Source: Ostrinia nubilalis
Taxonomy: Eukaryota; Arthropoda; Insecta; Lepidoptera; Crambidae
Reading direction: 5' to 3'
DNA length: 64,000 bases
Assembly: GCF_963855985.1 (NCBI RefSeq)
Contig: NC_087106.1
Location: 6,555,001 to 6,619,000 of the forward strand
Positions 10,001 to 19,900 of the stretch are shown here, in pieces. The position numbers were made by a program, and so were the translations under genes. Numbering within the stretch: position 1 is the stretch's first letter; each line of letters opens with the position of its first letter. The notes below the pieces were generated by a model that saw only the letters and a list, made by a program, of their open reading frames with translations, ran no database searches and was not told where the DNA came from.

Positions 10001-13000
10001 AATAGAGATGCAATGTTATTGGCCAAAAATGACATAAAACTTGATAAAGAATCTATCTAGCTACATTTTAACGAAAAGGTACTTTAAAAATATCAATAGT
10101 TGCATCCACTGCATAGAAAAAAGTAAGTACAGGCAGAAAAAAAATTAAAAATATAGCAAAAAATTTTTTGGCATCTCAATATATTTCAAAAATCGATTCA
10201 AATTCGTTGTAGATAGTCAAGAAACTTAACTAGGAATTACTTTTGTGCAATTTATTACGGGACATCCTGTACATGAAATAAAAAAGTCGTTGACATTGGG
10301 AACCGATGTCGTAAATATATGACATTGAGAAAATTGCCGTTATCCAGATAAATTTTTTTATTTTATTTTTTATGATAATTATATCAATTATTAATACTAT
10401 TTGGATAGTTTTCATATGAATTCACGATAAAAATAATTCCCGGGCCCCAGGAGGTTAAATAGATTTCCAGGAGGGAGCAGCTGTCCTTTCCTGCAGCAGC
10501 TGGCCCGCCCATGGGAACGGCGAATAGATAGGTAGGTACGTAGGTTTAACTCAGAAAAACTAAATAACAGGTAGGTATTGCGTGTACATCGAAATGATCT
10601 TCATAGCAATATCTTGTAGCCTAGGCAGAGTGTATCTGCCTCAGCTATACCTTATTGTTAGAAGTAAATAAATTAATACTTATATATTTTTATATTTTAC
10701 TTGGAAGAAGATATGACTCTAACAACACTTATGAACACTTTATTTGAATAAATCGCCAAATATACCACCGCGGAGACCCCAATCGCGTCTCTGCGTTCCA
10801 TTGAATCGTATGAGCGTATGGATTTTTTGCGTTATTTTTCACAATTTCTATTTTTTAAAATTACCTATCGATAGCTTACTTTATTCTGATGAATAAATGT
10901 CATTACAAGTTTTTCTCTAAAACTGATAGTTTGGCTAGAAAAAAATATTTTCTATCCACGCAGTACGCCGGCAGCGTTCGGATCGGATATAGTGACGTCA
11001 TCGTCCCCGCGCCGGGCGGTCAGTGAACTTTTTTAGTAATTTGGCCATAACTTCGTCAATTTTTGTCGTAGAACAAAAATTTTTTGACTGTGTATTAAGG
11101 ATTTCTTAGCCCTATAAATCTGCATTCACAGCTAAAAATCGAAATGATCCTCATTATGGTACCCCAACAATATTGGTATTATTTGAAAGCCCAATAAATA
11201 TCCTTAAAGAAAAATACATTTCATTTCTAAATAAATGATTAACATTTACCATAAATGTGACTTGAAAATAGACCTCACTTTGGGCTCACCTCTGGGATCA
11301 ATTAGACCAATTTTTATGGTTATAAAACCAAATAAAGATCTCACGTGTCCTCTTTAACAGATGGATAGCGATTAATCCCAACTTAACAGTTTTATAGTCA
11401 TAAAAAATGGCTATAGCGTAAATACCTATTTTTTGAAGAAGTGTCTCTGGATCCTTGTAAAGACACATTTTTGGGGAAAAAACCTTTCCTTTAATGAAAT
11501 GAAGTTTAGAACTAGGCTTTCAAATGGTACCAACGTTGGTGGGAAGTGGGGATGTATACGTTTGATAAGTGCTTGTCGCGGGAGGTGCGATTTATTTGAT
11601 GCCGAGTGTATGTAATTTATGTATGAAATATCAGTTAAAAAGCTCACCCAATTTGCATTTTCTCTGATGTTATCATAAGTCATCATTTTCATAATACCCT
11701 CAAAATAGGTATCAGCCTCGTAATTTCCCGTTGGCAAGTACATCATATAAAATTCGACCTTAACTTTTACGACATTAAGACACTTATCATCTGAATAATA
11801 TCTGGCTGGTGCGGTATCAACAACAACATAGTCTTTGTTCAGTTTTGTGGTCAAAAATGGAGATACAGGGATTGGAAACTCCATGTTACAACCTCCAGGT
11901 ATAGGATCTGAAATAAAATGACAACTGAAAACGGAATTCTGTAAGGCTTAGGACAAAGTCTACCTACACAAAAGTTCTGTATCGAACTTCACAACAACGA
12001 TGCAAAAAAATTGTTTGAACTTGAACGTTTATTTATTATTAGGTAGATAGGTCGTCGTTTCAGCCAAATGACGTCCACTGCTGGACAAAGGCCTCCCCCA
12101 AGGTTTTCCACAATGAACGGTCCTGCGCTGCCCGCATCCAGGTAGGTAGGTACGCTACGGAAATTATGCTCGTTTGTCGTCAGCCTAAAGGTTGATTTTA
12201 AAATGATTTATTAATATTAAATTAAATACAGATACAGAGATTTATGGCAAGTAGAAAACCATAGTGTGATATCTTATTTGACGACCTTTCTAAATAAAAT
12301 AAATAAATAGTAAAGAAAAGACTTTTTTGCCTTATAGTGTATGTGGGAAGAGCTTGAAAACTAAAACCATTTGTCTAAAGTTGTAGTTTTGTTTAACATG
12401 AGCAAGGAAATAATTTGTCTAATGACTATAAATACACACAGGAAAACCATAAGTTGTGATACACACTGAAATAGGTACCTATTCGTTTTACACAAATGAA
12501 GTGAATTAAATTCCTACTCAAGTAAAACATGCTTCTTTAAAAAACATAGTTCATAATAAGAATATCAATGACGTTTTCATCAGAATTAATGTATTCTAGA
12601 TGTATTTCGCAACCATTGGAAAAAAAAACTTATACAAAAATAAAATAACTGAAAGTCTGGGTACCAACATCCTGAAATAAAATGTAAAAAACAGAGAATA
12701 ATTACCTTGATATCTATATCCAAGAAGTGTTACAAGAACTTTTAAATCAACATCTTTATTCTGGTTGTATACATAAAAAGTATCCATTTTTGGTTTAACC
12801 GAACTGTAGAGGCCAACATTTGTTCCCGAAATATAAGAGCCTTTTACATAGGTGTTGTTATATACTGTTATATCATACAAATGGCTATGCACTTGGAATA
12901 TAACAAATGATACATTTTTGTCTATATTATTAAAATTTACTTTGACAGAGGATGAGCGAGTGATATTAAAAAACCCACTGTAAAGTAGTCTATTAGGCCA

Positions 13001-13468
13001 GGTTGTTGTCTTATTTATAGGTATTGTTATCTTATCTTCACCTGAAAAAGAAAGGTAAATTATAAAAAATAAGTTGTTATGGTGTATGGTCAATCGCTGT
13101 GGCATCCGGTTTGGAGATCCTGGGTTTGACTCCCAGGTGGACATAACTAGAAATAAATAAAAAATCCAGCAAAATAATTCTGATGGTAACTAATGACTTT
13201 TTATGGCAGTTAATAAATATAGAGGTAAAGCCAAAAGTGGCACATAAATTACTACTGTGGTAAGGAAAGTAATACATTTTTTTTAATAATACGAAATCAA
13301 TTTTAATTGTAAAAATAATGTAAATTTAAGTAAGGTAAATAGTACCTAGGTAACTTTATTAGTTTTAGTAGTAGTAGTAGCGAGAAGGTACTTACCGGTA
13401 ATATTTTTTACTACACATAATAAAAATATAGTAATAGCTAAAAACCTAGTGGAACTTTGGGAGATCAT
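3898..13468 (-). CDS. TM7SF3: TM7SF3 orthologue, seven-transmembrane protein (gene span, 3' end not identified)
   Basis: Eight exons join in consistent phase: 13468-13396, 13041-12706, 11907-11648, 7931-7757, 7064-6897, 6482-6330, 4931-4665 and 4057-3898. They encode about 530 residues; the human protein has about 570, so only a short C-terminal tail is missing. Order: signal peptide, extracellular domain with the motif VSFVIFQVHS (TM7SF3 has FLIFQIHS here), a GGCN-MEF segment, a Cys-bearing segment before the membrane, then seven hydrophobic helices (two, two, two and one per exon) including the family hallmark FGHRFFKTEMF. The tail begins RGRPPFPPPP, as in vertebrates (RGRPFFPP). In mammals TM7SF3 is linked to cell survival and damping of ER stress; a role in insects is inferred only from orthology. 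The gene is divergent from the ANKS1-like gene. Its introns are packed with transposons. Identity is secure; the 3' boundary is not. Confidence 0.9.
4665..4931 (-). CDS. TM7SF3: TM7SF3 exon 7: TM helices 5-6 and conserved loop
   Basis: Phase 1 in and out (donor GAG|GTAAGT). It encodes a DDSNFWVLF block followed by two helices, then AIVYPIDFYLGSNIKYI and FNLAMLNTPFQW, paralleling vertebrate DDGVFWVTF, VLAIDSYWSTSLSYI and FHRAFTNVPFQ. Two in-frame acceptors six bases apart (exon start 4931 or 4925) would add or drop two residues. Confidence 0.91.
4981..6030 (-). mobile_element. RTE-like LINE 3' end, split by a hAT insertion
   Basis: 4981-5057 holds the tail (CATCATCATC, CAGCCATAGGACGTCCACTG) and 5902-6030 the adjoining upstream part (CCTGTATCCAGCGTCTTCCT...). 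They are one element interrupted at the GTAGCGAC site. It lies in TM7SF3 intron 7 (between exons 6 and 7). Confidence 0.8.
5066..5893 (-). mobile_element. Degenerate hAT transposon with 8-bp target duplication
   Basis: The ends TACAGTTGCCGCGAATA and TATTCGCGGCAACTCTA are inverted and flanked by GTAGCGAC (5058-5065 and 5894-5901). On the minus strand, about 5660-5345 is a frame-broken hAT C-terminal dimerisation region (NPYEWW, then a PASSVYSERLFSEAG-like segment in shifted frames). Interior termini are rich in TATTCG words. It is not able to code for a working transposase. Confidence 0.85.
6330..6482 (-). CDS. TM7SF3: TM7SF3 exon 6: TM helices 3-4
   Basis: Acceptor TTTTTTCCAG|CT, phase 1 in and out (donor CGG|GTTAGT). 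It encodes GAFWLTFWWYYGIPVIAV followed by a second helix (LGFLLSAIVY). The vertebrate protein has WWRFGI and LGFLISS at these places. Confidence 0.9.
6897..7064 (-). CDS. TM7SF3: TM7SF3 exon 5: TM helices 1-2 with GHRFFKTE motif
   Basis: Acceptor TTTGCAG|AT, phase 1 in and out (donor TTG|GTGAGC). It encodes two hydrophobic helices around FGHRFFKTEMFLMG, the most diagnostic TM7SF3 motif (vertebrate FGHRFWKTELFFIG). Confidence 0.92.
7472..7720. mobile_element. Decayed inverted-repeat element
   Basis: GATTAAAGGCCCAGGGCACC at the left mirrors GGGTACCCTGGACCTTTAAC at the right, with further pairing inward (GAGTCAAAGAC). Related words (CTCCGCTTTGGTG, AACGAAATCTGA) also occur at 6140-6200. Confidence 0.55.
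7757..7931 (-). CDS. TM7SF3: TM7SF3 exon 4: membrane-proximal extracellular segment
   Basis: Acceptor CTGCTTTTAG, phase 0 in, phase 1 out. It encodes SLYPGTGAVYVAVAQ...YVPTATYGCQPVDDGCELI, matching the vertebrate SSLPGQGVIYNVIV...YIPAHTYACSF segment with its Cys pair. The donor CG|GTTTGT is weak, but both the phase and the protein continuity support it. Confidence 0.87.
7941..8165. repeat. Repeat tract with palindromic CCAACGTTGG words
   Basis: CCCAACGTTGGT, CCCAACGTGTGG, CCCAACGCTGGT and CACACGTTGGTG occur within 120 bp. The tract ends TTTTTTGAAGTCGGTTAAAA, a common lepidopteran retroposon tail. Class unclear. Confidence 0.4.
8788..9197 (+). repeat. G-rich tandem array
   Basis: About nine degenerate units of roughly 40-50 bp, each CATACCCAGYTTCTGGCCTG plus a G-run of 5-13 and often GTCAAGTCA. 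Several G-runs lie close together, enough for G-quadruplex formation on the plus strand. Open frames across it are repeat artefacts. Confidence 0.85.
9214..10454. mobile_element. Non-autonomous piggyBac-like element
   Basis: It is flanked by TTAA on both sides (9210-9213, 10455-10458) with inverted ends CCTCCTGGGGCC. It is 1,241 bp, AT-rich, with no transposase frame. An 18-bp-stem hairpin lies at 9570-9648 (TGTCATACAGGTATTACA and complement). Confidence 0.75.
11648..11907 (-). CDS. TM7SF3: TM7SF3 exon 3: extracellular domain, GGCN-MEF segment
   Basis: Acceptor TTTCAG|AT, phase 1 in. The donor is TGG|GTGAGC in phase 0. It encodes PIPGGCNMEFPIPVSP, matching the vertebrate VPGGCNLEFDLDIDP segment, then a Cys-containing region and an amphipathic stretch (YFEGIMKMM) that aligns with the vertebrate LKHLQRM segment. 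Confidence 0.88.
12048..12152 (-). mobile_element. RTE-like LINE 3'-end fragment
   Basis: It holds CAGCCAAATGACGTCCACTG, AAAGGCCTCCCCCAAGG and CTGCGCTGCCCGCATCCAGG, the reverse of the element tail. It lies in TM7SF3 intron 2. Confidence 0.75.
12706..13041 (-). CDS. TM7SF3: TM7SF3 exon 2: N-terminal extracellular domain
   Basis: Acceptor TTTTTCAG, phase 1 in and phase 1 out (donor AAG|GTAATT). It encodes 112 residues of lumenal or extracellular domain with several N-x-S/T sites (NKTT, NITR, NVSF, NNTY). The block VSFVIFQVHSHLYDITV matches the conserved TM7SF3 FLIFQIHS segment, and the exon ends in LLGYRYQ before the next exon's D-PIPGGCN. Confidence 0.88.
13396..13468 (-). CDS. TM7SF3: TM7SF3 exon 1: start codon and signal peptide
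   Basis: The start codon at 13468 is followed by a short polar stretch and a hydrophobic core (FLAITIFLLCVV), a typical signal peptide. The donor is CG|GTAAGT and the exon ends in phase 1. An upstream out-of-frame ATG (minus strand, about 13480) opens a four-codon uORF, so the chosen ATG is the first that joins to exon 2. Confidence 0.8.
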
Positions 13469-14662
13469 TTTCACTGCACCATTTATTACACAGTTACACA
13501 CTTTTAGGGATAAAATTACACTACGGACTGTACAGAACTTCGAACCCTGAAAAACATTGTTTTCCTGTCAAAATCAGCTGACGAACACTAAAGAAGGACG
13601 ATCGTTTTGCTTTTCACTTTCGATTTCTCCTCTACATTAGAGTTCATTACTCATTTAGCGCATAACACAAATAAAAATATTTTATAAACTCAATACAACG
13701 CAGCACATTGAACTGGAAAATGATAACAAATAGAAAGAAACAATATTTTAACTGCATGACTGACAGCGGCAATAATATGTCAAACAAATAAAACCGGCAT
13801 TAATCCTCAAAAAAATTCTTAAACACTATACAATAGAGTCTAGTTTTGATTGTACTGCAGTGTCATAAACTAAAGCGCCCTCTGCCACACAACGAAATCA
13901 GTGAATGAGTGAACGACCGGTGAGCTAGGACGTAGAGTGAGATAGGTCTATCTATCTTTCTCTTTTTACAGAACAACCTTATTGTATAACACCTTAAAAT
14001 TTTAATTAAATATTTTTGTATGGATGGATCAATAACAACTGTCTACAGTATTTTTGCGCACGGGTTATGCTTAGCTTATTTTTATTGCTTTATAACCTAG
14101 AAACAAGAATAACAACAAACAATTGTTCTGAATTTGCTTTTATGTGTAAAAAATAGAAAAATTCATATCAATGAATGTATGAAAGATGAACATAGAGATG
14201 ATTTAATTTGTTGCCAAATATTTTTTTTTCTTTCTTTCTTTCATTCTTTCTAATTATTAAAACATAACAAACATCCATTTAAGATTCATTCTCACAAGAG
14301 AAAAATTAAAATAGAGTCCAAATATTTATTAAAAATTAAAAGTTCTAATTTCCTGTCATGTTCCATAGAAGATTTTTTTCATAAAAATCTAACCCTATCA
14401 TGCTTTCAGTATACTGGCCTTGGTAACGTCGTTTCTCAAATCCCACTATATTTTGATGAAAGCGTGCCCCTTGTTCTTGCGAATAAGCCCCCATAATTAT
14501 TTATAAATATATCCCAATGAGAATGTGACGTGCATCTTTAGAGACATTCTACTATGAAGATGGAAAATTCAAATCGCTATAACTTTTTAAAAAGCAAATA
14601 TTTTCGATTTGTAATCGCACTTTTTTATATACATTTGCTTACATAATCAGAATATAATAAGT
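13469..14662. other. Intergenic region upstream of TM7SF3
   Basis: The 5' flank of TM7SF3 (minus strand). CTTTCTTTC tract at 14225-14250. No gene, CpG island or clear core promoter recognised. Confidence 0.5.
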
Positions 14663-16127
14663 ATAAAGGCACTGGGTCTCTATCAGAAGGAACTCTAGGG
14701 GTGGAATCTCCATAGGCGTGGGTTAGCGGGCAAGGAGATAATTATGTTGGATGTTTGACAATCACTTTTCCTACAATTTAACGTTCCACCAAACTCAACA
14801 CGCTCTCAAAGATAACCTCGCAGCCGCCTGCTCACACTTGACATGACACAACTCATTGACAGTTATCTTTTTCTGCGCATCAGTCGGGTGTTACGTTTAG
14901 GAATCACAAACCTTCTGCTCTACAGATTTCTACAGATAACATAATATTAAGATTAGTACTATTAATCATCAATAATAATTTGCAGCATCTGTGTCCGGCG
15001 CCGACACGGCCAGCCTGACTATCGCACGGCCTCGTGCGCTTAGTCCAGGGTTTGTCCATCTGTAAACATTCAATTTCTCATTATCACAGCTCGTCCATTC
15101 CTGACTACAGAGCGTGCGAATATCAGATCGTAGAATCACAATAAATACAGCTGATCAGGGCGTGATGACCCTGGATCAGGAAACCAAACCATTACAGCTG
15201 GCCCGGGCGCGAAGCCCGACCAGGAAACCAAAACATTACAGCTGGCCCGGGCGTGAGGCCCCTTCGACCAGGAAACCGGGGTTTAGGTAACATGGCCCGA
15301 CGCGCAAGGCTTACGCCAAGGCTCCTTCAACCATTTACCTCAAACCGCACCACTACTACTGCTGATCCAGGCATGCAGCCATGCGACCAGGAAACCAGGG
15401 TTTAGGTAACATGGCCCGACGCGCAAGGCATAAGCCAAGGCTCCTTCAACCATTTACCTCAAACCGCACCACTACTACTGCTGATCCAGGCATGCAGCCG
15501 TGCGATCAGGAAACCAACATTACACCAGCGTGGCCCGGGCGTAAACAGCCCCTTCAACCACGGCAACAGGGTGGCCTGGGCGCCCTTGGCCCGGCCCCCT
15601 CAACTCACTCACTCACAAAGGCCCTTCCAGTTTACGTCAATCACAATAATTTCCGTCAACCTGCACCAACTCTCAATGTCTGAGCCAGCATCCTCCATGT
15701 AAAACTTGATGAGTTGCGTAGCGTAGGTCTGCATGCTGAAAGATTTATCTCCTTTGAATAGTGCCCTTCGAATCCCACTTCTGATAAAGGCACTGGGTCT
15801 CTATCAGAAGGAACTCTAGGGGTGGAATCTCCATAGGCGTGGGTTAGCGGGCAAGGAGATAATTATGTTGGATGTTTGACAATCACTTTTCCTACAATTT
15901 AACGTTCCACCAAACTCAACACGCTCTCAAAGATAACCTCGCAGCCGCCTGCTCACACTTGACATGACACAACTCATTGACAGTTATCTTTTTCTGCGCA
16001 TCAGTCGGGTGTTACGTTTAGGAATCACAAACCTTCTGCTCTACAGATTTCTACAGATAACATAATATTAAGATTAGTACTATTAATCATCAATAATAAT
16101 TTGCAGCATCTGTGTCCGGCGCCGACA
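14663..16127 (-). mobile_element. Short non-autonomous LTR element (TRIM-like)
   Basis: Two 344-bp direct repeats, 14663-15006 and 15784-16127, look identical by eye and enclose 777 bp without a retroviral-type frame. In minus orientation the repeat starts TGTCGGCGCC. Directly inside 15784 lies TCAGAAGTGGGATTCGAA, complementary to the 3' part of a tRNA-Leu, as a primer-binding site would be. No clear target duplication or polypurine tract was found. It sits between the divergent genes. Confidence 0.75.
15281..15518. repeat. Two 119-bp tandem units inside the LTR element
   Basis: Units start at 15281 and 15400 (GTTTAGGTAACATGGCCCGA) and are nearly identical. GACCAGGAAACC and GCTGGCCCGGGCG words recur more loosely from 15170 to 15560. 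Confidence 0.75.
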
Positions 16128-16609
16128 AAAAATCCATGCGCAAAAAAAAATTTTTTTTTTGTTGACCGGTGTAATCAAAGGGACGGAAAAGCAGATAATA
16201 TTATTTGCTTATCATTTTAGTTTAATACAGATTTATTATAAATATGAATGCTCCAACTTTTAGAACTTTTTGTAGAAGAGAATTAAGAATTATTTATTAA
16301 TAAAATATACTAACAAAAGATTAACGACGCGTCTACTTGGTTTAAATAAACATGAGTCGAATTTTAAATTTAATCTCAAGCGAATGAAGAAAATGTTTCA
16401 GTCAGTTCCTATCAGGTTTTGAACTGTATCAAAATTCATGATTGAAAAACCGGAATTTCAAAAATGTAAGAAATGCTAGTTTGGTCAAAACTCAAAACAC
16501 TGTTGGTTAGTTTGATGATTCGTTTAATGAGAAAATTAAAATTTTCTTTTCTATTTCTTTAAAAATTATAATTTATTTAGCGTTATGTAGTATTCCTACT
16601 AGCGAACTT

Positions 16610-16806
16610 GAACGAACCGGCCGGCCGAGTGCGATCGATTCCGTCCGCGGCCGCTAGAGCGCATTCACGCTCACGTCAAATTCTCGATTTCTCAAACATG
16701 GCGCCGCGATCAATGAAGTTGTAATGTGTAGTGAAGTCTAGTGTAAAAAATTGAAATGATTTCACCTTGTGTTGTTTTTGTGTGTGATATTAACCATTAA
16801 TGGGCC
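16610..16806 (+). promoter_or_regulatory. GC-rich promoter/5' UTR of ANKS1 exon 1a with two uORFs
   Basis: A GC-rich island (about 16610-16720, with two CCGGCCG-type words and GCGGCCGC) stands out from AT-rich flanks just before exon 1a. Two complete short uORFs precede the start: 16698-16724 (9 codons, stop included) and 16756-16800 (15 codons, stop included, ending six bases before the main ATG). They would be expected to lower translation of this isoform. The exact transcription start cannot be read. Confidence 0.5.
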
Positions 16807-16910
16807 ATGGGGAGGGGCCAGGAGTTGCTAGATGCAGCCCGCAATGGCGAGAGGCGAACTGTCGAAAAAATACTGGGACAAATAACGAAAAGGAGTGGTC
16901 CTTTTACAAG
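16807..16910 (+). CDS. ANKS1: ANKS1 exon 1a (promoter A first exon)
   Basis: The start is in good context (GGGCC-ATG-G) and gives [19 protein letters not shown], matching the vertebrate ANKS1A N-terminus MGKEQELLEAARTG. The donor is AAG|GTGGGT and the exon ends in phase 2, joining the T of exon 2 to make a Ser codon. Confidence 0.9.
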
Positions 16911-19900
16911 GTGGGTCTTTTCATGTTTTAGCAAATGATAAGATCACTTTGCGGCCGGTTTTGGTGAAATGTAGCATACTGCAAAGTACGTTTAATTTAC
17001 TATCATGTCAGAATGCAAGAACCACGTAGGCTGTCATTGATCAACAATATCGAAGTGTTTTCTTGTAACTTGTAGGGGAGATTTTTTTCAATGTTTACTA
17101 GCTTATCAGCATTTCTTGACTGATCATCGCCTATAGCTACATCGTTATGTTGATGATTATTGTTTATTGTGTCGTAGAATCCATTTGAACAGCGATTAAT
17201 TTATTGATTGCAAGGTCAGTTGATGCCATACTATGTAGGTATTTATCTACACATCCTCACCAACTATACCTACTCGAGTTTCTTAGAATCTCAAGCGGGT
17301 TTCCTTAAATTATTCTTAGATATATGTGAGTATGCTTTTGTATTCTGTGTTCTCTGTAGCTAGTGGTTTAGTAAACATGTAGGTAGTAAGTAGGAGTTTT
17401 ATTAATTAATTTTATGATTAACAGTTTTCAGAAACTTGCATTACATGTACATTTATAAGTATCTACTTGGCATAATATTAGGCAAGATAAAGATTTTATA
17501 TGAATTTTCACGCAAGTAGTAATTTGAATTACATATTTAAAATATTATGGTAAAGGACCATAACGTTGTTACAACCACAAATTCCACAGTGTTTACCTTG
17601 ACATGCTGTCACATGTACAGATGACAGTACGTAAAGCTAAACATTCACCATCCTATGTAGTTGCAATAAGACCTATTTTGCTATAAAAATGTAGTCTGAT
17701 ATGCTGTTTAATTTGAGTAATTGATGTGGTATGTAATTGACTAAAAAAATATCAAAATAGTTTCTATATTTACGCATTATATGTTCTTCGGTGCATTTTG
17801 CGAAAGCACGCTACTCTTCCATTTGATGCAAACATTCTCTCACAGAGACGCTCTACTACCAAAGTTTGTAGCCTAAAAATTTGTAGAACGACTTTTGCAA
17901 AACGCCAGTGCGATGCCCTTTCCTGTAAACTGTACAATACACTGCATAAATTCACATCCATATACAACTTAAATAGATATGAAGTGGTTAAGAATGCCAC
18001 AACATATCTCCAGAACCTATCCTATGCAGACACCGAAAATCTTCTAAAATAAATAAATAAAAGAACGTAGTATTCATCACTCACATATACACACACACAC
18101 ATACACACACCACACACACATACACACACCACACACATACAAACACATTCACACTAACAAATATATGCTCTCATGTATACTTGGGCTTGGTTGCGCCACC
18201 TTATTTTGACCGTAACAGTTACAATAACCAGTGCTTTTTGTATGGAGTTTGACAGATTTTTGACGTTCGTCAAAGTCAGGGTAGGATGGTGCAGCTCGGC
18301 CTTGGTAATTAATGATTTGTTTTTATTTTTATCTTTTCCCTCTTTGTATACCTAGTTATCTTAATAATTTTTATGTAACTCAGTAACCCACTTCCTGGTT
18401 GTTTAAACACTGTCCTGTGTTTTTTTTATTAAATCCGTTTGAGGAATCACTGACCCTGATAATACAGTTTTTTACTAGTTTCCGGGTCAGGGGTCCAAGT
18501 TTTTGTGACACTAAAAATTAAAACTAACCCTAGAGTAACATAATTTTACTAATTACTTTATATTGTAAATTACTGGGTTGTTTAAGTGAATAAATATTTA
18601 TTATATTTATTTATTATTATATTTATTATTATTAGATGTCCACAACATTAGATGAAAACAAACCCTTCAAAAACAGACATCGTAATATTCGTAACATTGC
18701 GAATCACATTTTAATTCTGTCTTAAACTTACATTCTCGGTGAGGGTCAGGCATATCCAGCTGACTGAAAATCTCTCTCATTAAAATAAATGTTCTTATTG
18801 GAGATAAAATAGGTTTCTAAGTTTTAGTGCTGAGATAAAATTGTTTATGTTAGATAGATTAAGATAAGAAGTATTTTTTTGACAATCCTGGTTGTATGTA
18901 AGATAATCATTCTATACTTACGAGCAAAAGTATGGAATCACCCCTTTATGTTCCGAGCGGTCTTAAGAACTGAATGACTATGTATTGTATGTATCTATGG
19001 TATCAATTTTAAGTTAATATCTCCTTTAAAATGGTATCCTTTTTATTGATCTTCTATAGTCATTTAGTTCTTATGATCGCTCGGAATAAATAGGGTGATT
19101 CCATATTTTTGCTGGCGAGTGTACTATTGAAGACCATGTCATCAATAAGTTTACATATTTTAAGAAGTACTTATACATGCAGATACTTTAACCCTTATCT
19201 AGGCTATGGTTAAATAGAGCCCACATCAATTCGAACTTTATGCTGTGAAGATATGGTTGAAAAAAAATACTTTTTTAGCCTGATTAGGGGGCGTCCATAA
19301 ATTACGTGAGACAATTTTGGCTATTTTTCAACCCCCCCGCCCCCCTTGGTGAGATTTGGTGAGATTTTGCCTGACCCCCTCCCCCACCCCCAAATCTCAC
19401 GTGATATTAAAAAAAATCCGAAATTTAATAGTTTTGGAGTAATATTTAACATTTTTTTTGTGTGCTTTAACGTTGTTGCTAACGAGTGCATCAAAAAGAT
19501 CTATAAAGTTTAAGATTTTAGTTCTTGAAAGTATCTGCTAGGGACGCTGTACAATCATCATACATTTAATGTATGTCATTTTTTACGCAGTCGCTAGCGG
19601 ATGACGATTGTGTAAAGTCGCACTAAGCCCACTGATTACGAATAGATCCAGAAATTCACGTGTAGTGACAGCGGTTAGTACTAGGGTCACATTGTTTTTT
19701 TACAGAAGTACCTAGTCTAATTGTTCCTTTCTACAAAATCACTAATAATCTAGCAAAATCGATTTTGATAAAAAAAGAACTTGTTTTATAATTTTCTTAA
19801 TTTCGTCATTTATTCTGCATTTTAGTATTCACACATGCAGACGGAAGCATTTTTAGTTGTATTTAAACAAATATTGAGACTGTATAGATTATAGAATATA

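Larger units (their letters stand above)
8302..11156. mobile_element. Large inverted-repeat (foldback-like) element
   Basis: The left arm 8302-8660 and right arm 10820-11156 are diverged reverse complements. They share ATGAGGATC ends, GTGACGTCA, GCCGGCGTACT, AAAATATTTTTTTC, AAACTATCAGTTTTAGA, and ATTTATTCATCA...AATAAAGTA. The interior holds a G-rich array and a piggyBac-like insertion. No transposase frame is visible. It lies in the TM7SF3 intron between exons 3 and 4. Confidence 0.7.

Noticed and set aside
11426..11647. Extension of the minus frame past TM7SF3 exon 3
   Set aside because: Read-through of a GTGAGC donor; the next exon at 7931 joins in phase and restores homology.
15381..15683. 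100-codon frame inside the LTR element
   Set aside because: Product of 119-bp tandem units; no gag/pol or other domain.
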